Positions 1 through 5,127 of a DNA stretch of 5,379 nt are shown piece by piece. This DNA is from Bacteroidia bacterium (GTDB lineage: Bacteria > Bacteroidota > Bacteroidia > B-17B0 > Aurantibacillaceae), in assembly GCA_014379485.1 (NCBI GenBank), contig JACMLS010000623.1, positions 1-5,379 on the forward strand, in the 5' to 3' direction. The position numbers and the translations under genes are program-made. The first letter of the stretch is position 1, and every line of letters starts with the position of its first letter. The notes below the pieces were generated by a model. That model was not told where the DNA came from. It searched no databases and saw nothing but the letters and a program-made list of their open reading frames with translations.

Positions 1-530
1 CAAGGCCTTTGCAAGAACAAATTCCCATCTGGCTGGGTGTAGGTGGCACACCTGAATCATTTGTGCGTGCCGGAACACTTGGCTTGCCGTTGATGGTTGC
101 AGTAATTGGCGGCGAAACCCATCGCTTCAGACCTCTTATAGATCTTTACAAAAAAGCAGGTGAAAGAGCTGGTCACTCACCAGAAAAATTAAAAGTGGGT
201 TTGCACTCACTCGGGTACGTAGCAGCTACTTCGCAAGAAGCAGTTGATGATTATTACCCGGGCTATGCAGAAACATTTACAAGAATCGGAAAAGAGCGCG
301 GCTGGCCACCGGTTACAAGAACTCGCTTTGATGCGCAAAATGGCGCAACAGGAGCTTTGTTAGTTGGTGGGCCTGAAGAAATTGCAGAAAAAATTCTCAG
401 GCATAGTGCTGCACTTGGAGGCATTTCAAGATTCACTTTCCAGATGGATAACGCAGGTTTATCGCACACAAAACTCCTGCAATCCATTAGACTGATTGGA
501 GAACAGGTAGCTCCATTGGTGAATAAATAA
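1..530 (+). CDS. LLM-class flavin-dependent monooxygenase, C-terminal half (5' truncated by window edge)
   Basis: This is the C-terminal part of a luciferase-like flavin-dependent oxidoreductase. The reading frame is open from base 3 with no start in view, so the gene begins left of the window. About 175 residues are visible, roughly half of a usual 330-350 aa member. The strand-like segment IPIWLGVGGTPESFVRAG, then LGLPLMVAVIGG and LYKKAGERAGH, are typical of the TIM-barrel second half of this superfamily. GGPEEIAEKIL followed by an FQMD segment is the usual late helix/strand pair. From memory it most resembles the Atu2307/2I7G-type LLM subgroup (TIGR03858-like), whose physiological substrate is unknown. 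The enzyme would be cytoplasmic and use reduced FMN or F420; the sequence does not say which. The next gene follows after 27 nt on the same strand, so read-through is likely. The family call is firm; the subgroup is recognition without a search. Confidence 0.88.
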   Translation, partial: RPLQEQIPIWLGVGGTPESFVRAGTLGLPLMVAVIGGETHRFRPLIDLYKKAGERAGHSPEKLKVGLHSLGYVAATSQEAVDDYYPGYAETFTRIGKERGWPPVTRTRFDAQNGATGALLVGGPEEIAEKILRHSAALGGISRFTFQMDNAGLSHTKLLQSIRLIGEQVAPLVNK

Positions 531-538
531 TATATTTG
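531..538 (+). promoter_or_regulatory. Candidate internal promoter -7 element (TATATTTG) before the acetyltransferase gene
   Basis: TATATTTG matches the Bacteroidota -7 consensus TAnnTTTG exactly and begins 27 nt before the ATG at 558. The same 11 bases TATATTTGAAT occur at 5154, also 27 nt before an ATG. No convincing TTTG -33 element lies 19-22 nt upstream; the nearest TTG (516-518) is too close. It may add to read-through from the monooxygenase gene. Confidence 0.4.
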
Positions 539-557
539 AATGAGTTAAAAACTAATT

Positions 558-836
558 ATGGAAATAAAGCAAAACGACAACAGCGAAAAAGGAATGTTTT
601 ATATTGAAACAGAAAATAAAATTACAGCCAAAATGACTTACGTGTGGGCTGGAACAGACAGAATAATTATTGATCACACAGAAGTGGGACCTGAATTAAA
701 AGGAATGGGCGCAGGCAAACAATTACTTACAAAAGCGATAGAATTTGTGAGATCAAAAGGAATAAAAATTGTTCCGCTCTGCCCTTTTGCAAAAAGTGTG
801 TTTGATAAAGTTCCGGAATTTCGTGATGTACTTTAA
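558..836 (+). CDS. Small GNAT-family N-acetyltransferase (YjdJ-like)
   Basis: This 92-residue protein matches the minimal Gcn5-related acetyltransferase family typified by E. coli YjdJ (Pfam Acetyltransf_CG type). It consists of little more than the acetyl-CoA binding core. Visible signatures are the DHTEV strand (39-43), the pyrophosphate-binding loop LKGMGAGKQLL (47-57), and the conserved late segment PLCPFAKSVF (73-82), which includes Cys75 and is hallmark sequence for this group. It should use acetyl-CoA or another acyl-CoA in the cytoplasm; the acceptor is unknown. The ATG at 558 is the first in frame after a short leader and gives the usual family length. Only 12 nt separate it from the iron-sulfur gene downstream. 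The same two genes are adjacent in E. coli (yjdI/yjdJ, opposite order), which supports a shared function. Confidence 0.9.
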   Translation: MEIKQNDNSEKGMFYIETENKITAKMTYVWAGTDRIIIDHTEVGPELKGMGAGKQLLTKAIEFVRSKGIKIVPLCPFAKSVFDKVPEFRDVL

Positions 837-848
837 AAAAATATTTCC

Positions 849-1070
849 ATGGAAAATAAAGAGATCAACTACTCAAACGGAGAGCTGACAGTAACATGGA
901 AGCCTGCTCTTTGCATACACGCAGGTGTTTGCGTAAAAACTTTGCCACAAGTCTATCGTCCTACAGAAAAACCCTGGGTAAAAATTGAAAACGCCACTAC
1001 AAACGAACTGATCGAGCAAGTGAAAAAATGTCCTTCGGGTGCATTGAGTTATTCTATGAATAAAAAATAA
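849..1070 (+). CDS. YjdI-type (Fer4_19) mono-cluster iron-sulfur protein
   Basis: This 73-residue protein belongs to the divergent 4Fe-4S mono-cluster family represented by E. coli YjdI (Pfam Fer4_19). Features are Trp17, the cluster-binding segment CIHAGVC with Cys22, His24 and Cys28, the family motif KPWVKI (41-46), and the terminal CPSGALSY motif with Cys61. Only three cysteines are present, plus a conserved histidine that could act as a ligand. The length and motif order agree with the whole family, so the gene looks complete. The role is unproven; small electron carrier or redox sensor are the usual guesses. It follows the YjdJ-like acetyltransferase by 12 nt and is very probably translated from the same mRNA. 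The terminator at 1087-1127 ends the unit 17 nt after its stop codon. No Shine-Dalgarno is seen, as is usual for Bacteroidota. Confidence 0.92.
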   Translation: MENKEINYSNGELTVTWKPALCIHAGVCVKTLPQVYRPTEKPWVKIENATTNELIEQVKKCPSGALSYSMNKK

Positions 1071-1086
1071 AACTAATTTATATTGG

Positions 1087-1127
1087 AAAAAAGAGGCCGC
1101 AAAAAAAATTTGCAACCTCTTTTTTTT
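1087..1127. terminator. Bidirectional rho-independent terminator between convergent transcripts
   Basis: AAGAGG (1091-1096) pairs with CCTCTT (1116-1121). Inside, GCAAA (1099-1103) pairs with TTTGC (1109-1113), with a 2x2 CC/AA internal loop and an A5 apical loop. A T8 run (1120-1127) follows on the plus strand, and an A run (1087-1092) precedes it and gives a T run on the minus strand. It can end the acetyltransferase/iron-sulfur unit from the left and the decayed minus-strand gene from the right. Confidence 0.85.
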
Positions 1128-1145
1128 AACAGGAGTGAAAAAAAA

Positions 1146-1392
1146 TTACTGTGTCTTCACCATCTTCTTTGTGTCAATTACTTTTCCATTAATTACAAGC
1201 GTGTAGCTGTAAACTCCGTTGCTAAGGTCGTTGGCAAAACGTTGATCTGTCCTTTACCTTTTGTGCTGATGTCAACAGTCTTTAAAGGTATTTGTGGGGT
1301 ACCATCTCCAAGACCAGTGCCGGCCCGGTGGTTTGCGAAATTGATAATTGCACTGCAACAAATAACGCAATTGTTGTTAAGATTTTTTTCAT
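1146..1392 (-). pseudogene. Remnant of a secreted protein with a Bacteroidota C-terminal sorting-type tail
   Basis: Read on the minus strand from the ATG at 1392, the first frame gives a clean signal peptide: MKK, a hydrophobic core ILTTIALFVAVQ, then LSISQT. After 36 residues it reaches a stop at 1282-1284. A second frame (about 1330-1236) gives IPLKTVDISTKGKGQINV. A third frame gives FANDLSNGVY and then SYTLVINGKVIDTKKMVKTQ, ending at TAA 1146-1148. Joined, frames two and three look like the C-terminal module (KTVDI...GVYSYTLVINGKVIDTKKM) found at the end of secreted Bacteroidota proteins, resembling type IX secretion C-terminal tails. Restoring one T in the TTTT run at 1236-1239 reads INVFAND across the second junction. 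The central body of the protein is missing: the signal peptide joins the tail within a few codons. I interpret this as a large internal deletion plus frameshifts. A sequencing error could explain one shift but not the missing body. Confidence 0.72.
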
Positions 1393-1609
1393 GAGATTTG
1401 AGTTTTGGTTCTGATATACGTACGGCGCTATTCATTTCATTCAAACCACCAATAAGAATAAACTATTCCTGTAAAGAATAAATAATTCACACTACAACTA
1501 TCTTGCACATATTAGTTTTTTTCATAGCTTTGTTTTAACCACCCGTTATTTTATTGTTTCACCTCGTACTCTCTAAACAGGCAGTATGAATTTTATTTGA
1601 CATAAATTA
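1393..1609. other. Divergent intergenic region between secreted-protein remnant and HTH gene
   Basis: This AT-rich stretch has no coding potential that I can support. It should contain the former promoter of the decayed minus-strand gene, but no clear TAnnTTTG element is visible on that strand, so that promoter may be lost as well. The promoter for the HTH gene lies within it (1502-1532). The upstream ATG at 1585 opens only a four-codon frame (stop at 1597-1599). Confidence 0.6.
1502..1532 (+). promoter_or_regulatory. Promoter of the HTH regulator gene (Bacteroidota type)
   Basis: TAGCTTTG (1525-1532) is an exact match to the -7 element TAnnTTTG. A TTG core for the -33 element lies at 1503-1505, separated by 19 nt. 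Transcription would start near 1538-1540 and leave a leader of about 70 nt before the ATG at 1610. No inverted repeat that could serve as an autoregulatory operator is obvious around it. Confidence 0.55.
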
Positions 1610-1840
1610 ATGGATGGCACTTCTATTTATACAGAACTAAGAAAAGCGCGGATACTAAAAGGCTATTCGCAAGAGTACGTGGGCCTTAAGCTGGGCATTA
1701 CCCAAAACTATTACAGCAAAATAGAAAGAAAACAATGCAAGATCAGTGTAGAAATGTTGTTGTCTCTTTGCAATTTGCTTGATATAAAACCTGCAGAGTT
1801 GTTTAGTTGTATGGAGGGAGAGAAGAAGGCGGCGGGGTGA
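1610..1840 (+). CDS. Small XRE/Cro-type HTH DNA-binding regulator
   Basis: This 76-residue protein is essentially a single HTH_3/XRE domain. Residues 8-24 (ELRKARILKGYSQEYV region) form helices 1-2 with the typical K-G-x-S-Q-E. GLKLGIT leads into the recognition helix QNYYSKIERK (32-41), then SVEMLLSLCNLLDI and KPAELF (60-65) complete the five-helix fold. It should bind an operator as a dimer in the cytoplasm; the target is unknown. No sensor or oligomerisation domain follows, only a short charged tail (EGEKKAAG). The ATG at 1610 is chosen because the upstream ATG at 1585 is closed by a stop after four codons. It stands alone, with its own promoter and no toxin, phage or restriction gene beside it, so a chromosomal regulator of unknown targets is the safest call. 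The stop codon lies in a G-rich tract unlike the surrounding AT-rich DNA. Confidence 0.88.
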   Translation: MDGTSIYTELRKARILKGYSQEYVGLKLGITQNYYSKIERKQCKISVEMLLSLCNLLDIKPAELFSCMEGEKKAAG

Positions 1841-2059
1841 GGGGGTGAATGGTAAAAAGCAGTGTTTTGTTTCGTTTTCAAACAAAAAAAAATACATAAA
1901 TAGGCGCGGAAATTATTACATATTCAGAGGAGTCAATTGATAAAAGACTGTCTTATATCTAGAAACTAATTTGATATAAGGAACTCTAAAATTTTTGAAA
2001 TATTTATCCCCAAAAAAAAAATCGTCTCACCTTCCCAACGAATACAAGTTTCTGTATTA
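1841..2059. other. Gene-free spacer between HTH gene and minus-strand operon
   Basis: No open frame here has recognisable content. It holds a G-rich tract at its left edge (1828-1845), an AT-only hairpin (TTTTGTTT 1865-1872 with AAACAAAA 1880-1887), and a second inverted repeat at 1952-1980. A 10-A run at 2012-2021 reads as T10 on the minus strand and could end the minus-strand operon. The only stem before it is 4 bp (TCGT 2022-2025 / ACGA 2038-2041), so a terminator there is doubtful. The plus-strand HTH gene has no clear terminator. Confidence 0.55.
1952..1980. repeat. Perfect 8-bp inverted repeat with 13-nt loop
   Basis: CTTATATC (1952-1959) and GATATAAG (1973-1980) are exact reverse complements. 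The loop contains a further TAG/CTA pair (1960-1962 and 1966-1968), leaving ATTT as a bulge. There is no T run next to it on either strand, so it is not an evident terminator. It could be a protein-binding site or an RNA fold at the end of one of the two convergent transcripts. Chance occurrence in AT-rich DNA cannot be excluded. Confidence 0.45.
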
Positions 2060-3130
2060 CTAATTTGAGTCATCACGTTTCTTCTTCATCAATGTGTCCT
2101 TATCATTTTCAAAATCATTTTCTTTCGATAACAAATATTTAAACTCCCAAAATACACTTCCATTCGCTGACACATGCTTTATTAAATCTTTTTTATTTAT
2201 GGGTATGTTGGTATTATTAAATCTGATATTCAGATAGCCACAATCAAATTTCTTTCTCAAATTTAAAAACTTGCTTTGCAATGAGTCTGCAAATCCCAAA
2301 GGGCCAATACTTAAAAAAATTTGCGCGCTATCTAAATCCGGTAGCGAAACAATTTTCCTCGAATTATCCTCCCATTGATCCTGCTCCGCAGCAAATAGTC
2401 CGCTTAGTGTGTATTTTTTACTCTCAATGTTGTAATTGATATCCATCGGATCAGTTTGAGAGTTTGAACCGTACGCTTTTGAAAAAAGATTTATGCGTAA
2501 ATCAGGGGTCTGAAATCCGCCATGAGAAAAAGGTTCAAATATTCTTGGATCAACCGGTTTTTTGTAAACTGATACTTCAATACCTTCAACTGATAAAATC
2601 GCATAAAAGAGCCGCTGATTAGGTGAAGGGAAGTAAACAGAATTTTCCGAAAAACTAAAGGATGAGGGTATGCGTTTTCCATTTTTGTCCGTCAGCAAAG
2701 TCGGCGCAAAAATACCTGCTTCAAGTTTCGGATAAGAGTACCGGCAAATTTCAACTACAGAATCTAATCTTCTTTTGTAGTCCTTAAATTCTTCTTCGTA
2801 TAAAGGAACTTCTAAATCTAAAATAAAAACCGAACATGTTTTTAAAGGTTGAAGAGTTCTGTTTAAATCTACAATTATTTTCTCCACCTTATAACTCGAC
2901 TCGCGCGCTTGTATTGATGCCTCTTTTGCAGTTTCCTGATCAGAATAATAAGTCAGGAACTCAGATAAGCCTGCAAAGAAAATAGAAATAGGAATACCAA
3001 AAAAAGCAAGCTTGCCCCACTTGGTAAAAGATCCATTTTTATTCTTAAAATCAAAAATTGTTCCCAAAAAACCAAACAAACCCGATAAGATAACGCCGAC
3101 AAATTTTATTAAAAAAAGAATTATTGCCAT
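2060..3130 (-). CDS. Unknown protein with two N-terminal membrane segments and a large soluble domain
   Basis: I do not recognise a named family. The 356-residue protein starts with a hydrophobic segment (about 3-27), then a basic loop (DFKNKNGSFTKWGK, 27-40), a second hydrophobic segment (about 41-61), and a charged helix likely to be a short coiled coil (about 64-93). A soluble domain of about 260 residues follows, apparently alpha/beta mixed and with many Phe/Tyr, ending in a very charged Lys/Asp/Glu tail. The basic loop suggests, by the positive-inside rule, that it faces the cytoplasm and that the C-terminal domain faces the periplasm; this is inference. The general plan (two membrane helices, coiled coil, then a segment like RTLQPLK and KDYKRRLD) recalls uncharacterised Bacteroidota proteins. 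No catalytic motif is visible. It lies 85 nt after the lectin-like gene on the same strand, with a weak promoter candidate in between, so co-transcription with the phospholipase is possible but unproven. Confidence 0.8.
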   Translation of the reverse strand: MAIILFLIKFVGVILSGLFGFLGTIFDFKNKNGSFTKWGKLAFFGIPISIFFAGLSEFLTYYSDQETAKEASIQARESSYKVEKIIVDLNRTLQPLKTCSVFILDLEVPLYEEEFKDYKRRLDSVVEICRYSYPKLEAGIFAPTLLTDKNGKRIPSSFSFSENSVYFPSPNQRLFYAILSVEGIEVSVYKKPVDPRIFEPFSHGGFQTPDLRINLFSKAYGSNSQTDPMDINYNIESKKYTLSGLFAAEQDQWEDNSRKIVSLPDLDSAQIFLSIGPLGFADSLQSKFLNLRKKFDCGYLNIRFNNTNIPINKKDLIKHVSANGSVFWEFKYLLSKENDFENDKDTLMKKKRDDSN

Positions 3131-3182
3131 ATAGTTTCAATTTAAGTCAATTTTTAATTTCAACGAATTTCTTACATTTTGC

Positions 3183-3190
3183 CAAAGTAA
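3183..3190 (-). promoter_or_regulatory. Weak candidate -7 element before the membrane protein gene
   Basis: On the minus strand TTACTTTG differs from TAnnTTTG at one base and lies about 53 nt before the ATG at 3130. The nearest TTG upstream (3207-3209) is only 16 nt away. This could give the membrane protein gene partial independence from the phospholipase operon, but the match is weak. Confidence 0.25.
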
Positions 3191-3215
3191 AATCTCCATC
3201 ACAATTCAACCAGGC

Positions 3216-3635
3216 TTAACTAATCCTCGTCACTTTCATCACCATTACTCCTTCGTTATTGTGCTTGTACCAATGATCCTTAAGACCTAAAGCATCGTTT
3301 GCAAAACAGGTAAGCTCACCGTCTTCTTCGGCTTTGTATTCTTTGTAGGTGCCTATTTTAAAATAAGTAGAGCGCTTTCTGTCTATACAACCTAAAAGCG
3401 CAAACCATTTTACAGAAGGCATGCGGATAAAAAGATACATGACGGAAAGATACAGCAGGGTTTTTCCGTCGGCAGTAAAAAGAGGAAGCTTAGGCCCGTC
3501 TGACCAGGTTTGGGTGTCAGGAATAACTTCTAATTTATAAACCCGGTCTTTCTTTAACAAAAGACCGGTTCCAAACCACGGATTTATTGCGGGTACTGTA
3601 ACCGTTACAGACTCGTTCAGTTCAAGTTCTTTCAT
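3216..3635 (-). CDS. Small PA-IL/LecA-like lectin-fold protein (putative)
   Basis: This 139-residue protein has no signal peptide or membrane segment, so it is probably cytoplasmic unless released. The pattern resembles the PA-IL (LecA) galactose-binding beta-sandwich. An early strand VTVTVPAINPWFGTGLLLKK is followed by VYKLEV, a TWSDGP turn (43-48), and late strands ending FAND, a loop, YKHNNEG and a closing strand VMVMKV. In Pseudomonas LecA the calcium and sugar site uses Asp and a paired Asn-Asn near the C-terminus (YND...YGNNSG). Here Asp114 and Asn126-Asn127 occupy the matching positions, with about five extra residues in the loop. This suggests, but does not prove, retained calcium/glycan binding. 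Alternatives are another galactose-binding-like jelly-roll domain used for protein or lipid contact. It starts 5 nt after the phospholipase stop codon, so the two are surely co-transcribed and perhaps translationally coupled. Confidence 0.6.
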   Translation of the reverse strand: MKELELNESVTVTVPAINPWFGTGLLLKKDRVYKLEVIPDTQTWSDGPKLPLFTADGKTLLYLSVMYLFIRMPSVKWFALLGCIDRKRSTYFKIGTYKEYKAEEDGELTCFANDALGLKDHWYKHNNEGVMVMKVTRIS

Positions 3636-3640
3636 AAAAA

Positions 3641-4906
3641 TTATTTTTCTGCATTATTATAATAAGCACTTTTACTTTTTCTGATCTCTTTATACTCAGC
3701 CCAATTAAAACTATTTAAAAATGCAGCGGCGGTACGTGCCCCGCGAATAAAAAGATCTACCTGCGCCTCATCTGTAAGATTAAAGTTTAACCAGTTATGC
3801 CCGTCTGTATCAATATAACCGATCAGACATCTGAAATCAGGATTCTTGTTCAGGAACTCAAAATCATAAGCAAACCTTGCGGTATTAAACATGGCGCCGG
3901 CAACGCTGAAAACTTTTTCGTTTTTATTGATCTCATTTTTATCGTAACCCAGTTTAATACCAAATGTAGGAGAAGCGGGCACTTTATAATTATCATGAAA
4001 AATATCTATCGGAAAATTTGAAATAATGCCTCCGTCCATAAACATAACTTCTTGCGGAACTGAGGTGCGCAAACCTGTTGCTTTATTCCATTTCTCCCAT
4101 GAATCTGCGCCACCGGGAATATTTTTTATTCTGAACGGAATAAAGAAAAACGGTATGGACATAGATGCCCGTACAAAGTCTGCAGGATTCTGCACCTCGG
4201 GATTTGCATAAAAGAGATCTATCATTTCCGGAAAAACAATTTTACTCTGTGTGGTAATATCAGCTGTAACCAAAGCCATTTCGCTCCAGTGTTTTACGTT
4301 TGTGTATTCAGGCTTGGTTCCATCATTCATTAAACGATATAATTTATTACCATCAGAAACACCTTTATTTCTCAGCGCTTTTAGATCTCCGTAATTGCGG
4401 ATCTTTTTTTGTACGAGAAGATTGCTGATCCATTGATGAAAATTTTTGCCGGGGTTTAATCCAAGATCATCCCTGAAATTATCTATGACCTGCGCGCCTT
4501 TCATCACTAATTTTAAATTTCCTGAATCGCTTAACAAGGCATCAATAAAATCGCGCGCGTCACTGTCTCCGTCTACAAAATCGTAAAGGTTTTTATTGCA
4601 CAGGCAATCCAGAATCCAATCAGATTTTTCTACATCGCAGGTTCCGGCGGCGGCCATAAGCATGGTGTTTATACTTCCGGCAGAGGTACCGGCAAGGCTT
4701 AAAAAGCGGATACCCATTTTTTCGAGCACATACACATAACCAACCAGTGCAACTCCCAACACTCCACCGCCTTCCTGCACAAGATCTACGTATTGGTTTC
4801 CGTTCTTATCCTCAATATCAGAAAACTTTTTATTTCCTAACTGCGTACGCAATTCTTTAAGAATACTTAATACCTCACCGTTTTCGGTAAATTTTTTTTT
4901 GTCCAT
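3641..4906 (-). CDS. Patatin-like phospholipase
   Basis: This 421-residue protein carries a complete patatin domain (about residues 39-320), a Ser-Asp dyad lipid acyl hydrolase acting on phospholipids or related esters. The oxyanion-hole loop EGGGVLG is at 45-51, and the nucleophile elbow GTSAG is at 73-77 with Ser75. The helix-strand signature RASMSIPFFF (247-255) is typical, and the catalytic Asp291 lies in DGG (291-293), followed by the usual SNFPI. No signal peptide or translocator domain is present, so it acts in the cytoplasm or at the inner membrane, unlike secreted PlpD-type patatins. The 100-residue C-terminal part has no motif I recognise. The ATG at 4906 is the first in frame and leaves a normal N-terminal extension before the domain. 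The lectin-like gene follows after 5 nt. No nucleotide cyclase or other antiphage partner (as for CapV) is in the window. The enzyme class is certain; the substrate is not. Confidence 0.95.
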   Translation of the reverse strand: MDKKKFTENGEVLSILKELRTQLGNKKFSDIEDKNGNQYVDLVQEGGGVLGVALVGYVYVLEKMGIRFLSLAGTSAGSINTMLMAAAGTCDVEKSDWILDCLCNKNLYDFVDGDSDARDFIDALLSDSGNLKLVMKGAQVIDNFRDDLGLNPGKNFHQWISNLLVQKKIRNYGDLKALRNKGVSDGNKLYRLMNDGTKPEYTNVKHWSEMALVTADITTQSKIVFPEMIDLFYANPEVQNPADFVRASMSIPFFFIPFRIKNIPGGADSWEKWNKATGLRTSVPQEVMFMDGGIISNFPIDIFHDNYKVPASPTFGIKLGYDKNEINKNEKVFSVAGAMFNTARFAYDFEFLNKNPDFRCLIGYIDTDGHNWLNFNLTDEAQVDLFIRGARTAAAFLNSFNWAEYKEIRKSKSAYYNNAEK

Positions 4907-4969
4907 GATTTTAATTTTTTATTGCTCTGCCTACTCTTTTAGGGATTTTGGGCGTGCTCCGTTGCTTCA

Positions 4970-4999
4970 CAAAATAAAAAAACCCGGCTTGCCTCACAA
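4970..4999 (-). promoter_or_regulatory. Candidate promoter of the phospholipase operon, overlapping the hairpin
   Basis: On the minus strand TTATTTTG (4970-4977) matches TAnnTTTG except for one base. A TTG core (4997-4999) lies 19 nt upstream, the same spacing as in the HTH gene promoter. Transcription would begin near 4963 and give a leader of about 56 nt. The 3' arm of the GC-rich hairpin and its T run lie between and across the two elements. The call is weak because the -7 match is imperfect and rests within an A/T run. Confidence 0.3.
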
Positions 5000-5034
5000 T
5001 TCAGATAAATTCTAAATTGCAAGGCAAGCCGGGT
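4974..5034 (-). terminator. Strong minus-strand intrinsic terminator with no gene upstream of it
   Basis: ACCCGGCTTGCCT (4982-4994) pairs perfectly over 13 bp with AGGCAAGCCGGGT (5022-5034). After a 2-nt mismatch, CAATT (4997-5001) pairs with AATTG (5015-5019) around a 13-nt loop. On the minus strand the stem is followed at once by a run of seven T (4975-4981) and, after one A, four more T. The plus strand has no T run after it, so it terminates leftward transcription. The only neighbour to its right is a plus-strand gene, so what it terminates is unclear. Confidence 0.8.
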
Positions 5035-5127
5035 GGTTTAATATCAAAGATTATTTTTTTTCCTGATTAAAGAAAACCATTCGTCGAAAAAAGAATCAAT
5101 ACCCCCATTCTAAAATTAAAGCAATGC

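Noticed and set aside
263..487. Minus-strand open frame opposite the monooxygenase
   Set aside because: It lies wholly antisense to a recognised enzyme domain and its translation shows no family features.
873..1115. Minus-strand open frame opposite the YjdI-like gene
   Set aside because: It overlaps a clear iron-sulfur family gene and runs through the terminator hairpin; low-complexity Phe/Cys content.
1083..1394. Plus-strand open frame across the terminator and secreted-protein remnant
   Set aside because: It starts inside the terminator and is antisense to the remnant, whose signal peptide and tail are recognisable; the translation has no features.
1193..1444. Minus-strand 83-residue frame taken as an intact gene
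   Set aside because: Its first half is out of frame with the true signal peptide; only residues from about 40 on are genuine and belong to the decayed gene.
1610..1840. HTH gene as antitoxin of a toxin-antitoxin pair or as a phage repressor
   Set aside because: No toxin-like gene adjoins it on the same strand and no phage gene is in the window.
1865..1887. TTTTGTTT/AAACAAAA hairpin as a terminator
   Set aside because: The stem is almost only A-T and is not followed by a T run on either strand.
1655..1897. Minus-strand open frame opposite the HTH gene
   Set aside because: Antisense to a well-supported XRE domain, with biased Phe/Leu content and no family signal.
2012..2041. Minus-strand terminator after the membrane protein gene
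   Set aside because: A T10 run exists on the minus strand, but the stem before it is only 4 bp with a 12-nt loop, too weak to call.
3797..4211. Two plus-strand open frames inside the phospholipase gene
   Set aside because: They are antisense to the conserved patatin domain and show no recognisable content.
2060..4906. Known antiphage system (CBASS with patatin effector)
   Set aside because: No CD-NTase or other signalling enzyme is present; the neighbours are a lectin-like and a membrane protein, so the patatin alone does not support the call.
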